From: Candidatus Woesebacteria bacterium
GTDB taxonomy: Bacteria > Patescibacteriota > Microgenomatia > UBA8517 > UBA10165
Direction of reading: 5' to 3'
NCBI GenBank assembly: GCA_002686465.1
Contig: NZCP01000012.1
Location: forward strand, 1 to 48,254
DNA: 48,254 nt
This document shows positions 1-7,463 of the stretch, in pieces (the first letter of the stretch is position 1; each line of letters starts with the position of its first letter). Under the pieces are notes generated by a model. That model worked only from the letters and a program-made list of their open reading frames with translations. It had not been told where the DNA came from and searched no databases. The position numbers and the translations under genes are program-made.

Positions 1-876
1 CCCCGGGTTTGCAATCGGCAGAGGCGGCAATCCTGTATTTGTGTATGTATTGTAGGACGACCTTCGTTCCTTGTCCGCAGCTGTGGGAACCTTCCACCAA
101 TCACAACCAAAAGGAAAACTTCCAGTCTTTACAACACATCTTTGATTACCAACTAAGTATTGGAGAGTAGCATCAGTTTGGAGCGGCCAACCAGCATCTA
201 ATCTCTTAAGCAAGATTCCAGCAACAATTGGTCTTTCCGCACCCGTTAGTGTTTCGCGCTCAACAATAGAGGCAAGAGTAACAACTTCACCAAAACCCAA
301 GCCCCTTGTATTGCCGTCGGAAATCATCTTACTTGTAACTTTAGCGCCAATTGTTGAGCGAAGTTTGTCGACAACAACTCTGGCCGTAACATCCCTTGGA
401 AAGAGGTATGTGTCTGGAAATAGAAATCCCTCTTTTCCTTCCGATTCCTTCATAAACTCCTTAGCAAATTCAAGACTAGTTGCCTGATCCATACCTAGTG
501 ATTTTGTGGTTCTTTCCGCAAGCTCTTCGCGTCGCAAACCCTCAGGATATGTCACCCATAACTCTCTTGGCCCCCTTAGAAGTACATCAACCATTTGTGC
601 CAAGCCAAGATTTTGAGAAAGGAGATAATCACCCGCCTGTATTGACTTTGTCCTTCCTGTCACCTGTACATAAAGACGAAAGGCAAGATTGCTTTTGACA
701 AGTCTTTTTTCTTCTAAACGCGAGGCAATTTTTTCGGCTGATTGGCCTTTTGGAATAACAAACCCTTGTAAATCCTCATTATCTTTGTCGACCGGGCCAG
801 ACGCATTACTCCACCAAAGAAAAATAAGTACTGAGACAAGAATTATAAATAATGGGGGAAAAATAGCCCGTTTCAT
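1..876 (-). CDS. mltG: Endolytic murein transglycosylase MltG, C-terminus cut by window edge
   Basis: MltG (YceG family) is a membrane-anchored lytic transglycosylase that cleaves nascent glycan strands and so sets their length. The protein starts MKRAIFPPLFIILVSVL, one N-terminal membrane segment of about 17 residues. An extracellular LysM-like region and the YceG domain follow. The catalytic glutamate lies in ASIVERET, and LQTDATLQY and YNTYTNTGLPPLPIANPG are the family's signature blocks. The reading frame is open at base 1, so only the last part of the protein is missing. The ATG at 876 lies 10 nt after the stop of the zinc-ribbon gene, with no clear Shine-Dalgarno sequence, which suggests co-transcription. 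The family call is secure; the exact end is outside the window. Confidence 0.93.
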   Translation of the reverse strand, partial: MKRAIFPPLFIILVSVLIFLWWSNASGPVDKDNEDLQGFVIPKGQSAEKIASRLEEKRLVKSNLAFRLYVQVTGRTKSIQAGDYLLSQNLGLAQMVDVLLRGPRELWVTYPEGLRREELAERTTKSLGMDQATSLEFAKEFMKESEGKEGFLFPDTYLFPRDVTARVVVDKLRSTIGAKVTSKMISDGNTRGLGFGEVVTLASIVERETLTGAERPIVAGILLKRLDAGWPLQTDATLQYLVGNQRCVVKTGSFPFGCDWWKVPTAADKERRSSYNTYTNTGLPPLPIANPG

Positions 877-886
877 CAAAGTGAGG

Positions 887-1117
887 TTAAACTTCTTCAA
901 GAAGGGCACGTCGATACTTTTTGTTAGTTGCATCATGGATAAAAATCCTCCCACAACTGCAAGCAACTTTTTCATCTCCTTTTTTACTTTTGACACTTTC
1001 TCCAACAGATAGCGGAGTTCCACAACCCACACATCTACCTTGAGACAAGAGCCACGCCTGAACCGGCGCGATAACATTTTTGAAGACTCGTGGAATTCTT
1101 ACTCTTTTTTTTGCCAT
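887..1117 (-). CDS. Small zinc-ribbon protein, function unknown
   Basis: A 76-residue basic protein that I cannot assign to a named family. It holds one probable zinc ribbon with Cys pairs in RCVGCGTPL (about residues 28-36) and ACSCGRIF (about 52-59). The start (MAKKRVRIPRVFK) and the end (NKKYRRAL) are rich in Lys and Arg, which would suit nucleic-acid or ribosome binding; this is inference. It sits between ruvX (28 nt away) and mltG (10 nt away), both on the same strand, so it is probably in their operon. The start is the only ATG that keeps the basic N-terminus, and no strong ribosome binding site is seen. Confidence 0.75.
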   Translation of the reverse strand: MAKKRVRIPRVFKNVIAPVQAWLLSQGRCVGCGTPLSVGESVKSKKGDEKVACSCGRIFIHDATNKKYRRALLEEV

Positions 1118-1145
1118 GATACCCTGATAACAGAAAGCCTAAATC

Positions 1146-1541
1146 TTACTTACTACCTTTAGCTGAATCTAAGTACGATTGTAGCATAACAGAGGCTGCA
1201 AATGCATCTTCGAGAACCCGCCGTTTTTTTTGTGGTAGGCCTGCCTCTATCGCAAGCGTTTGTGCATCTTGGGTGGTTAATGTTTCATCCCATGTTTCTA
1301 TTGGAACTTTAAGATGCTTTTCGAGCTCTTGGACAAATTCTGTCTGCTCATCTGCTATATTGCCCTCGGCTATACCAACAATCACCTTTTCTACCTCTTC
1401 CTCTTTTACTACCTGAACGATTTTCTCTATTGCATCTTGCACAGAGTTAACCTTGACAACTTTTAATGGGTCTGCCAACTTCCCTTCTGCCACCGCAATA
1501 CCAATCTTTGCTCTGCCATAATCAACCCCTAATATCTTCAT
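1146..1541 (-). CDS. ruvX: RuvX/YqgF-type putative pre-16S rRNA nuclease
   Basis: A 131-residue RNase H-fold protein of the YqgF family, which trims the 5' end of 16S rRNA precursors and was earlier named a Holliday junction resolvase. The first strand MKILGVDYGRAKIGIAVAEG carries the metal-binding Asp (D7). VIVGIAEG follows near residue 57, then WDETLTTQDA, and the C-terminal KKRRVLEDAFAASVMLQSYL block supplies the last acidic residue. Length is normal for the family. Its ATG overlaps the sortase stop in an ATGA arrangement (1538-1541), so translation is probably coupled to the sortase gene, although the functions appear unrelated. Confidence 0.93.
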   Translation of the reverse strand: MKILGVDYGRAKIGIAVAEGKLADPLKVVKVNSVQDAIEKIVQVVKEEEVEKVIVGIAEGNIADEQTEFVQELEKHLKVPIETWDETLTTQDAQTLAIEAGLPQKKRRVLEDAFAASVMLQSYLDSAKGSK

Positions 1542-2212
1542 ATTTGACTAGGCGGTACAAGCCTCCCTCTCACAACCAGTCTTTTCAGGTATGTCCCCGG
1601 AGGGACGCAGGTAATCAAAGTAAGATAAGAGTCATCGTATCTTTGCTCAAGAACTTGGACGTCGGTCGGTCTTACTTCAAACATTTCCTCAATTCTAAAA
1701 CTGTAAGTAATACCATCATATTCTAGTTTTACGATGTTACCCTTCTCAACGGTCGGCAAAGTAGAAAAGATAGATAGATAATTCTCGGGGTCAAAAAGTT
1801 GAGGCAAGGTCGAGTGCCCAAAAATGACTGTGTTTCCGGGTCGACCCGGAAGCGCAGTCCCTTGGTAATGAATGAGACTCTCGGCAAGATCATCTCCTCC
1901 AATTTCTACACTTGCACCATCAATCTTAAGACCTGGAATAGAAAGATTGTAATAGTTAACTTTAGAAGGGGTGTCGTCTAGACCCGGAGACCCAACAAAC
2001 CAATTCCTCGCTTTGGTCAAATTTAATGGGTAGGCTTCAGTAGTACCTCTATTACTACCTGTTGAAATCGGCGAAACAAGTTCCTCGCGCAAAGTCAGAT
2101 GCGTTGCGGCAAAAAGTTCGTAGCTCAAAATTGGCCAACCGGCATTTACTAGAAGAACCAGGCCTATTACAACCAAACCCAAAGAAACTACTCTTGAAAT
2201 TTTTCCCTTCAC
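1538..2212 (-). CDS. Sortase, membrane-anchored
   Basis: A 224-residue transpeptidase that would attach surface proteins to the envelope. Residues 8-30 form the N-terminal signal/anchor. The catalytic triad is visible as H133 (VIFGHSTLP), C202 (YLTLITCVPP) and R211 (YLKRLVVRGRL). The TLITC box is diagnostic. The subclass is uncertain; length and the single N-terminal anchor fit classes D to F. The start is a GTG at 2212 that overlaps the stop of the upstream 758-residue gene (GTGA), and its own stop overlaps the ruvX ATG, giving a coupled three-gene chain. Possible substrates lie 30 kb away: the protein at 33123-34322 ends in LPEAG plus a hydrophobic tail. Confidence 0.92.
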   Translation of the reverse strand: MKGKISRVVSLGLVVIGLVLLVNAGWPILSYELFAATHLTLREELVSPISTGSNRGTTEAYPLNLTKARNWFVGSPGLDDTPSKVNYYNLSIPGLKIDGASVEIGGDDLAESLIHYQGTALPGRPGNTVIFGHSTLPQLFDPENYLSIFSTLPTVEKGNIVKLEYDGITYSFRIEEMFEVRPTDVQVLEQRYDDSYLTLITCVPPGTYLKRLVVRGRLVPPSQI

Positions 2213-4485
2213 CGCTCTGCTGCCACCTCAATTATAATATTGTCGCTTAAACGAGGGAGTGTTCCAAGCTTTCCTGGCAATTTTAGACTGAAGGAAATTT
2301 CTACCCTTGCGAATCCAGGAATTGTTGCAAGGTACTCTTTTGCAACAGGAGGATATTTGCCAGCGATTGCCTCAGCAATTTCGTCGGGGTTCACTTTGGG
2401 CAAAAGATTCGCTTTAATTTCTGCAACAAGCGCACTGGTCTCTTCCTCATCCTCTGCCACTTCTGCCCTTTTATAAGTAATCTCAATTTGGTCCGGGCGA
2501 AGCGTAAATCCTTCTGGGACATCTTTTTCAATTTCTGAATTAATAAGACTTTCAACACCGTCCACAAGCAAAGCTGTGGCAACAATGTCTGCGTTAATAG
2601 TCAACTTTAATGTTGTGGTTTCCTCACCTAACTTATGACTGAACGAATTCTCAACCGCCCGTAGGTAGACTGAATCTTCAACTAAAACTTCTCCTTCTGC
2701 TGCGTCTTTTTTTAACTCTTCTATACCGCGTTCCAAAAGCTCACGAGTTAACTCATCTGTCAAAGTATCCCTGTCTTCTTCTGAGACCGCTGCCACAGAA
2801 CGCGAAGTTCCGCCCGATAGTGCCTCTGTATTTTGGGCAACAAAGTCAGCCTTAGAAAAATTGCCAACAGAAAACTCTGTGGTACCTGCTAAATTATATT
2901 GTGCCCCAATGTCCGCAGCTGTTACGGATGCTGGCACCTTGGCAGCATTTGTAATACTGCTGCCAGTTGCCACGGAGGCAGACTCATCAAGTATAAACTT
3001 CAACCCGTTTGGACCCAATAATACAGTCCCGCTTTTCAGTATGGTTGCAGCTCCAACATGGTGTATGATAACTTGACCTTTTGCTCGATCACCAATGGTC
3101 TTTGCACCCGAGGTTGAAGTCGTCTTCTCTCCCGAAACTATACTTTCAACAACTTTCCCCGGTACTATTTTATTTGCGTTATCTACAACCGAAAGTTTTG
3201 GATCGACGCCAAACTCCAGACTCTTTTCAAGTTTCTCAGGAGAAACATAAATAGTTACTTTTGCCTTTGGCAAATACCAATAAGCCAAGATGCCAGCTAA
3301 GAAAAGAAGAATGAGTCCGACTCCAGCTATAATTAGTAATCGCATACCGCCTCCTCCAAAAGAAAATGATGGCAGAGTTAATGATAAACCACTGAATATA
3401 CCAGATACCTTAGAAAGAAGCGAAGCCGTCTGTTCTTTTCTAACATCTTGTCCAGATGGGACCGGCAGTTCTTGAGGCTGAGGAGGTGTTCCTGCTGGTA
3501 TTTGCCCTTCTCCTATCTCATCCTTTGACGTCACCTGCTCTCCTATATCGACTGTTTGGGGCTTACTGCTGGCAACATCCGCACCTTGCAGAAATCCTAG
3601 CTCTTCGGGTGAGACTTCCCGAAGCTCCTTTTCCGGGGCCACTTCCTCATTTGACTCTTCACTCTCTGCACTTTTTTCCTCCTCAACCCCAAAAGAGTCC
3701 TCCTCGTCTTTCGGTAAAACTACTGTTTTTGCGTGTCCAACTTCTGCTCCTCCCGCCAAGGAAACAGCAGAAACACCAATATCCTCGGGCAAAATTTCAA
3801 CCTTAGGTGTGTGAAGAAAGGTAACCTTACTATCCTTCCATTCTGCGTCAATAAGGTTTTGTCTCGCCTCATCCAAATTCTCAGCCCGGTGGTTGTAAAG
3901 AAGTATGCGCGATGGGTACTGGTCAAGATCTGGCAGTCTAGCTAAACCTTCTGCAACGTCCGCACCTAAAGAAATGCTTCTGGCAACTTCAACAGTCCCA
4001 AGCATCTTGCCGTTATATACAAGAGCAACCTCAATAGAATCTTCGCTAAGGCCAACAAGAAGACAGTTTGGGGGCGCACCTTCTTTTACTTTTAAAAAAT
4101 GGACAATTGATTCTGGTATGGCAACAAACCCTGCTGGGGTCAGCTCCAGCTCTTGGGAAAGTTTTTTCAAAAGACGCAGGCGGTCCTCTTGAATCGATCC
4201 TTCCTCGGACCAAGAAGACGGTAATCCAAATACAACCTTGCTTGGTTCCTTCACATCCTCCTCGAGACTTGCCGCGGCAGCAGAAAGAGAACTATCACAA
4301 GCCGATACCAAACTTTCATCATCTCCCTCCTGCCAAGAGCCGATCCCCCCTTGTGCAATCACCTCGGCTTTTTCGTCAACAACCCTCCAAATACCTGATT
4401 CAACCCAACTGTCGCCTATAACTAAGCTCCAGAAAAGCTCTGTTTCTTGACTATCACCTTTTTTGAAAATATTACCTAAAACCAT
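2209..4485 (-). CDS. Large single-pass membrane protein, actin-like N-terminus and beta-rich extracellular part
   Basis: A 758-residue protein that I recognise only in outline. Residues 1-250 resemble an FtsA/PilM-type actin-like ATPase in block order: LVIGDSWVESGIW (phosphate-1-like), KVVFGLPSSW, CLLVGLSEDSIEVALVYNGK (phosphate-2-like) and SRILLYNHRAE; the canonical residues are only partly kept. Residues 260-350 are acidic and Pro-rich, probably a flexible linker. Residues 381-404 are a membrane helix followed by LPKAKVTIYV. The remaining 350 residues, outside the cell, resemble the proteins often labelled baseplate-J-like in these lineages. Its stop overlaps the GTG of the sortase gene, so both are probably made together. 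Function is unknown; a sortase-linked envelope assembly role is inference. Confidence 0.8.
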   Translation of the reverse strand: MVLGNIFKKGDSQETELFWSLVIGDSWVESGIWRVVDEKAEVIAQGGIGSWQEGDDESLVSACDSSLSAAAASLEEDVKEPSKVVFGLPSSWSEEGSIQEDRLRLLKKLSQELELTPAGFVAIPESIVHFLKVKEGAPPNCLLVGLSEDSIEVALVYNGKMLGTVEVARSISLGADVAEGLARLPDLDQYPSRILLYNHRAENLDEARQNLIDAEWKDSKVTFLHTPKVEILPEDIGVSAVSLAGGAEVGHAKTVVLPKDEEDSFGVEEEKSAESEESNEEVAPEKELREVSPEELGFLQGADVASSKPQTVDIGEQVTSKDEIGEGQIPAGTPPQPQELPVPSGQDVRKEQTASLLSKVSGIFSGLSLTLPSFSFGGGGMRLLIIAGVGLILLFLAGILAYWYLPKAKVTIYVSPEKLEKSLEFGVDPKLSVVDNANKIVPGKVVESIVSGEKTTSTSGAKTIGDRAKGQVIIHHVGAATILKSGTVLLGPNGLKFILDESASVATGSSITNAAKVPASVTAADIGAQYNLAGTTEFSVGNFSKADFVAQNTEALSGGTSRSVAAVSEEDRDTLTDELTRELLERGIEELKKDAAEGEVLVEDSVYLRAVENSFSHKLGEETTTLKLTINADIVATALLVDGVESLINSEIEKDVPEGFTLRPDQIEITYKRAEVAEDEEETSALVAEIKANLLPKVNPDEIAEAIAGKYPPVAKEYLATIPGFARVEISFSLKLPGKLGTLPRLSDNIIIEVAAER

Positions 4486-4498
4486 AAGTTCGTTAGAA

Positions 4499-4569
4499 AG
4501 TAACAGGTAACATGTAACAAGAAAGCCTTGAAGTTAGAACTCTCAACCTGTCACTTGTTACTTGTCACT
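4499..4569 (-). mobile_element. Gene-less heptamer-repeat element, copy A
   Basis: Two 23-nt arms (4499-4521 and 4547-4569) form an imperfect inverted repeat around a 25-nt loop; 18 of 23 positions agree, or 19 if a G-U pair is allowed. Read on the minus strand, each arm is three tandem heptamers of form RGTRACA, and the leading arm begins AGTGACAAGTAACA, the same 14 nt that begin copies B and C. The arm covers the alaS stop codon and encodes its last three residues. The far arm ends 13 nt before the ATG of the 758-residue gene. I read it as a miniature relative of the gene-bearing copy at 7464-7868. Confidence 0.7.
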
Positions 4570-6333
4570 AATTACTGCATATATCCGGCGCACGCCAGCT
4601 CCTGCGGATTCTTCCTTTGTAATTTTAACATGCCCTAACTCTTTCGTGTTATCGACGTGCGGACCCCCACAAACCTCTTTCGAAAAGACTTGTCCTGAGG
4701 ACATTCGGCTGAGCTCAGTCGAAGCCCCTGTCGAAGGACTAATCGAATATACCTTGACACGATCTCCATATTTTTCTCCAAAGAAGGCAAGAGCACCCTC
4801 CTTTATTGCCGCGTCATATGTTGACTCGCGCGATGTGACTGGCAACCCCTCTTTAATCTTCTCGTTCATTAAATCTTCGACTTTCTTTACCTCCTCCTGG
4901 CCCAGAGCTTTCGGATGAGAAAAATCAAACCGCAAACGCTCTGACGTTATGTTCGAACCCTTCTGCTCTACATGTTTCCCCAAGATAGTGCGCAGGGATT
5001 GATGCAAAAGATGTGTTGCAGTATGCAACTTTCGGGTCGCAGGACTATCTTCTGCCAGTCCGCCTTTGAACATTCCACCAGAGGCAGTTCGCGAAAGATC
5101 CTGGTGTTTTTTAAATTCCTTCTCGAATTGCTTGTGGTCAATCTTTTGTCCTTTTTCCTCAAACAATTCTTCTGTTATTTCTAAAGGAAAGCCATAAGAC
5201 TGATAAAGGTCAAAAGCAATCTTCCCATCGATTTTTTTAATCTTGCCAACTTCTTTCATACCTCTATCTAAGCTTTTTGCGAACCGCTCCAGTTCTTCTC
5301 CAATCACATCCTGAGCCTTCTTCTCATCTACTAGATCTGCTACTTTCGATACAGGAGAGCCAAGAGCATGCATTTTGACCGCCGCTCGGCGCAAAAGCCG
5401 ACGGAGTATGTAACCATGAAGTTTATTTGCAGGTAGTACACCATCTTTAACAAGGGCAATAGAGGCTCGCGTGTGGTCTGCTATTACTCTCATTGCTGGC
5501 TGGCTGGCTGGGTCAGAGTATTTTTTACCTGACCATTCTTCTATATCACTTATCATTTTTGAAAAAAGATCAATTGCGAATACATCCGAGTCGCCCTTGA
5601 CTGCTGCAGCGAGTCTTTCCAGACCTCCTCCAAAATCAACACTTTTTTGTGGCAGCTCTTCTAGCCCGCTTTTAGTTTTTTTATATTCGATAAAGACAGA
5701 ATTTCCTATTTCTAGGAACCTCCCACAGTCGCAATTCGGATGACACTCCTTGCCATACTTGGGGTCATGCTTTGTGCCAAAGTCGTAAAAAACCTCAGAA
5801 TCTGGTCCGCCTATATCACCCTCTACCATATTGTCGGGTGTTCCAGAACGAGACCACCAATTATTATCTACCCCATACCAAAAAATCCTATCTTCAGGAA
5901 TCCCTAAATTTTTCCAGATAGCAGCTGATTCTTCATCTTTGGCAACACCATCGCCTCCTTCAAAAAGGGTGACATAAAGTTTTTCTTTGGGGAGCCCTAA
6001 CTCTTTCGTCAAGAATTCATAAAACCAGCTCAACTGTTCCTCTTTAAAGTAGTCTCCCAAAGACCAGTTGCCAAGCATTTCAAAAAAAGTTGTATGACGG
6101 TTATCGCCAACTTCCTCTATATCTTCTAAACGCAAGGAAGGTTGGGAATTTACTAATCGTTTACCCTCCGGGTGGTCTTTACCAAGAATATAGGGAACTA
6201 GAGGTTGCATGCCGGCGGAAACAAAAAGTGTTGTCGGATCGTTTTCTGGCACAAGTGGGCTAGATGGAATATGTTTATGCCCACGTTTTTCAAAAAACTT
6301 AATAAATTTTTCGCGAATTTCGTCGGAGGTCAT
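4558..6333 (-). CDS. alaS: Alanyl-tRNA synthetase lacking the C-Ala domain
   Basis: Charges tRNA-Ala and edits mischarged Ser/Gly. About 591 residues against about 870 in most bacteria. The class II core begins MTSDEIREKFIKFFEKRGH, and the usual motif 1 to 3 blocks follow (SAGMQPLVPYILG, NRHTTFFEMLGNWSLGDYF). The editing domain keeps HTATHLLHQ (HxxxH) and CGGPHV (CxxxH), so editing should work. The protein stops at RRIYAVISDK with no DHHA1/C-Ala domain. I chose the ATG at 6333 because homologous proteins begin at this helix; an in-frame ATG at 6366 would add 11 residues. The last codons and the stop are supplied by repeat copy A. A repeat-encoded insert of about 17 residues lies before FSKEVCGGPH. 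Confidence 0.95.
   Translation of the reverse strand: MTSDEIREKFIKFFEKRGHKHIPSSPLVPENDPTTLFVSAGMQPLVPYILGKDHPEGKRLVNSQPSLRLEDIEEVGDNRHTTFFEMLGNWSLGDYFKEEQLSWFYEFLTKELGLPKEKLYVTLFEGGDGVAKDEESAAIWKNLGIPEDRIFWYGVDNNWWSRSGTPDNMVEGDIGGPDSEVFYDFGTKHDPKYGKECHPNCDCGRFLEIGNSVFIEYKKTKSGLEELPQKSVDFGGGLERLAAAVKGDSDVFAIDLFSKMISDIEEWSGKKYSDPASQPAMRVIADHTRASIALVKDGVLPANKLHGYILRRLLRRAAVKMHALGSPVSKVADLVDEKKAQDVIGEELERFAKSLDRGMKEVGKIKKIDGKIAFDLYQSYGFPLEITEELFEEKGQKIDHKQFEKEFKKHQDLSRTASGGMFKGGLAEDSPATRKLHTATHLLHQSLRTILGKHVEQKGSNITSERLRFDFSHPKALGQEEVKKVEDLMNEKIKEGLPVTSRESTYDAAIKEGALAFFGEKYGDRVKVYSISPSTGASTELSRMSSGQVFSKEVCGGPHVDNTKELGHVKITKEESAGAGVRRIYAVISDK
4689..4740. repeat. TTCG/CTCAG-type palindromic repeat inside alaS
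   Basis: The 52 bases contain a near-perfect 20-bp palindrome (4705-4724, core CTGAGCTCAG) flanked by TTGTCCTGAG and TCGAAGGACT. This class of TTCG-rich dispersed repeat is widespread in several bacterial phyla (family knowledge). Here it is read in frame and adds a Ser/Thr/Gly-rich stretch (SPSTGASTELSRMSSGQ) to the AlaRS editing domain, just before the CxxxH zinc motif. Confidence 0.65.
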
Positions 6334-6395
6334 GATGGAATCGCCCTTTTGGGATAGTAGGGTCATTCTACCAAATCATGCTTAGTAGTAACACC

Positions 6396-6824
6396 CTAGG
6401 AACTCAAAGGCTTCCCATCTTTGTGGAAACGGCGACCACGCTCTTGAAGAGTTTTGATATGTTGATGGCCTGAATCTTCCTCATTCCCGTTTTGGTCATC
6501 CAATAGTTTCCCCTCAAGATCCACTCCGGTTTCATCCTTTTCCCGCTTTACAGCTTTTCTCTTGTTGGAAAGAAGCTCTACAAGATTCTTAATACCCTTA
6601 AGTCCATCAACAAACCCAGCAAAGCCAACGATCGGCCGAGCTACTGAGCTTGAAATCAGATTTGCGTCGGTTAAGATCTTGTTAAACTTTTTTACAGTCT
6701 GCTTTGTCTCGCGAAGAATAAAAAATACCTGAATTCCAACAACAACAAGGAGCACTGTTAAAAGTGCAACAACAGAGAAGAGTAATATTTGTGTGGGTTC
6801 CATAGTCGCAGTTTCAGAGTACAT
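6396..6824 (-). CDS. Small single-pass membrane protein (DUF948-like)
   Basis: A 142-residue protein, or 135 if the second ATG (6803, MEPTQILL) is used. Residues 12-37 form one hydrophobic helix (LLFSVVALLTVLLVVVGIQVFF), followed by a helical stretch RETKQTVKKFNKILTDANLIS that could form a coiled coil. The layout of membrane helix plus short amphipathic helix recalls DUF948 proteins. The C-terminal 60 residues are charged and probably disordered. It lies between the RodZ-like gene (13 nt upstream) and alaS (62 nt downstream to the chosen start) on the same strand, so a shared transcript is likely. Function unknown. Confidence 0.75.
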   Translation of the reverse strand: MYSETATMEPTQILLFSVVALLTVLLVVVGIQVFFILRETKQTVKKFNKILTDANLISSSVARPIVGFAGFVDGLKGIKNLVELLSNKRKAVKREKDETGVDLEGKLLDDQNGNEEDSGHQHIKTLQERGRRFHKDGKPLSS

Positions 6825-6837
6825 TACTCACACTTGG

Positions 6838-7443
6838 TCAGTCAATACTGTGTCGAAGTGTTGTTGTCTTTCCAGCCCGAGAAGTAGCCTCAATTTCGAC
6901 TATTCCGTCAACTATATCTTGTTTCCCCAACTGCACACTAAAGCTTCCGTTTTCCTCAACCAATACAGCTTGTCCTACAACTTCAACAGTTGCATTAGGC
7001 GAAGTTTTACCAGAAATTACTATCCTCTCTGCATTTGCGGTGTCTATAACCTCCAAAGGCGGCGGAGCTACAAAAACCATATATTGTCGCACCAAGTAAA
7101 ACGCCAAAACTAAAATTGTAACGGCAGAAACTGCCAGAATGGTTGTCTTTGGAGTCCAAAGCGGCACCGATCCTAAAGGCGCATTGACGTTTTGGGATAT
7201 AGTCTGTATTTGGGGAAAATCACGACGCAGGAGTGCTGCCACAAGTTCTGGGTCAACACTAACTATTTGGGCATAGCTCTTAGCAAAACCGCAAGCTACT
7301 GAAAAGTTAGGCAAAGACTCCCAATCAGAAGACTCAAGAGCTTTTAAGAACTTTTCTTTTATCTTTGTCTGTCCTGATATTTGGGCAAGTGATTTTTTTC
7401 TCCTCTTTCTTGCTTCTATCAGAAGCAAACCAGCTGTTTTCAT
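6838..7443 (-). CDS. RodZ-like membrane protein with N-terminal HTH
   Basis: 201 residues. Residues 1-75 are an HTH_25/RodZ-type helix-turn-helix (MKTAGLLLIEARKRRKKSL, IKEKFLKALESSDWESLP, CGFAKSYAQIV). Residues 98-117 form one membrane helix (TTILAVSAVTILVLAFYLV). The C-terminus (about 127-201) is a short beta-sandwich of the bacterial Ig/glucodextranase-B type with VISGKTSPNATVEVVG. RodZ couples MreB filaments to wall synthesis in rods; this protein has the same topology but a different extracellular domain, so the exact role is inferred. It lies downstream of the four-helix element and upstream of the small membrane protein. No strong ribosome binding site; the right end of element copy B lies about 20 nt upstream of its ATG. 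Confidence 0.82.
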   Translation of the reverse strand: MKTAGLLLIEARKRRKKSLAQISGQTKIKEKFLKALESSDWESLPNFSVACGFAKSYAQIVSVDPELVAALLRRDFPQIQTISQNVNAPLGSVPLWTPKTTILAVSAVTILVLAFYLVRQYMVFVAPPPLEVIDTANAERIVISGKTSPNATVEVVGQAVLVEENGSFSVQLGKQDIVDGIVEIEATSRAGKTTTLRHSID

Positions 7444-7463
7444 AACAATAAGTTAAAAGTTAT

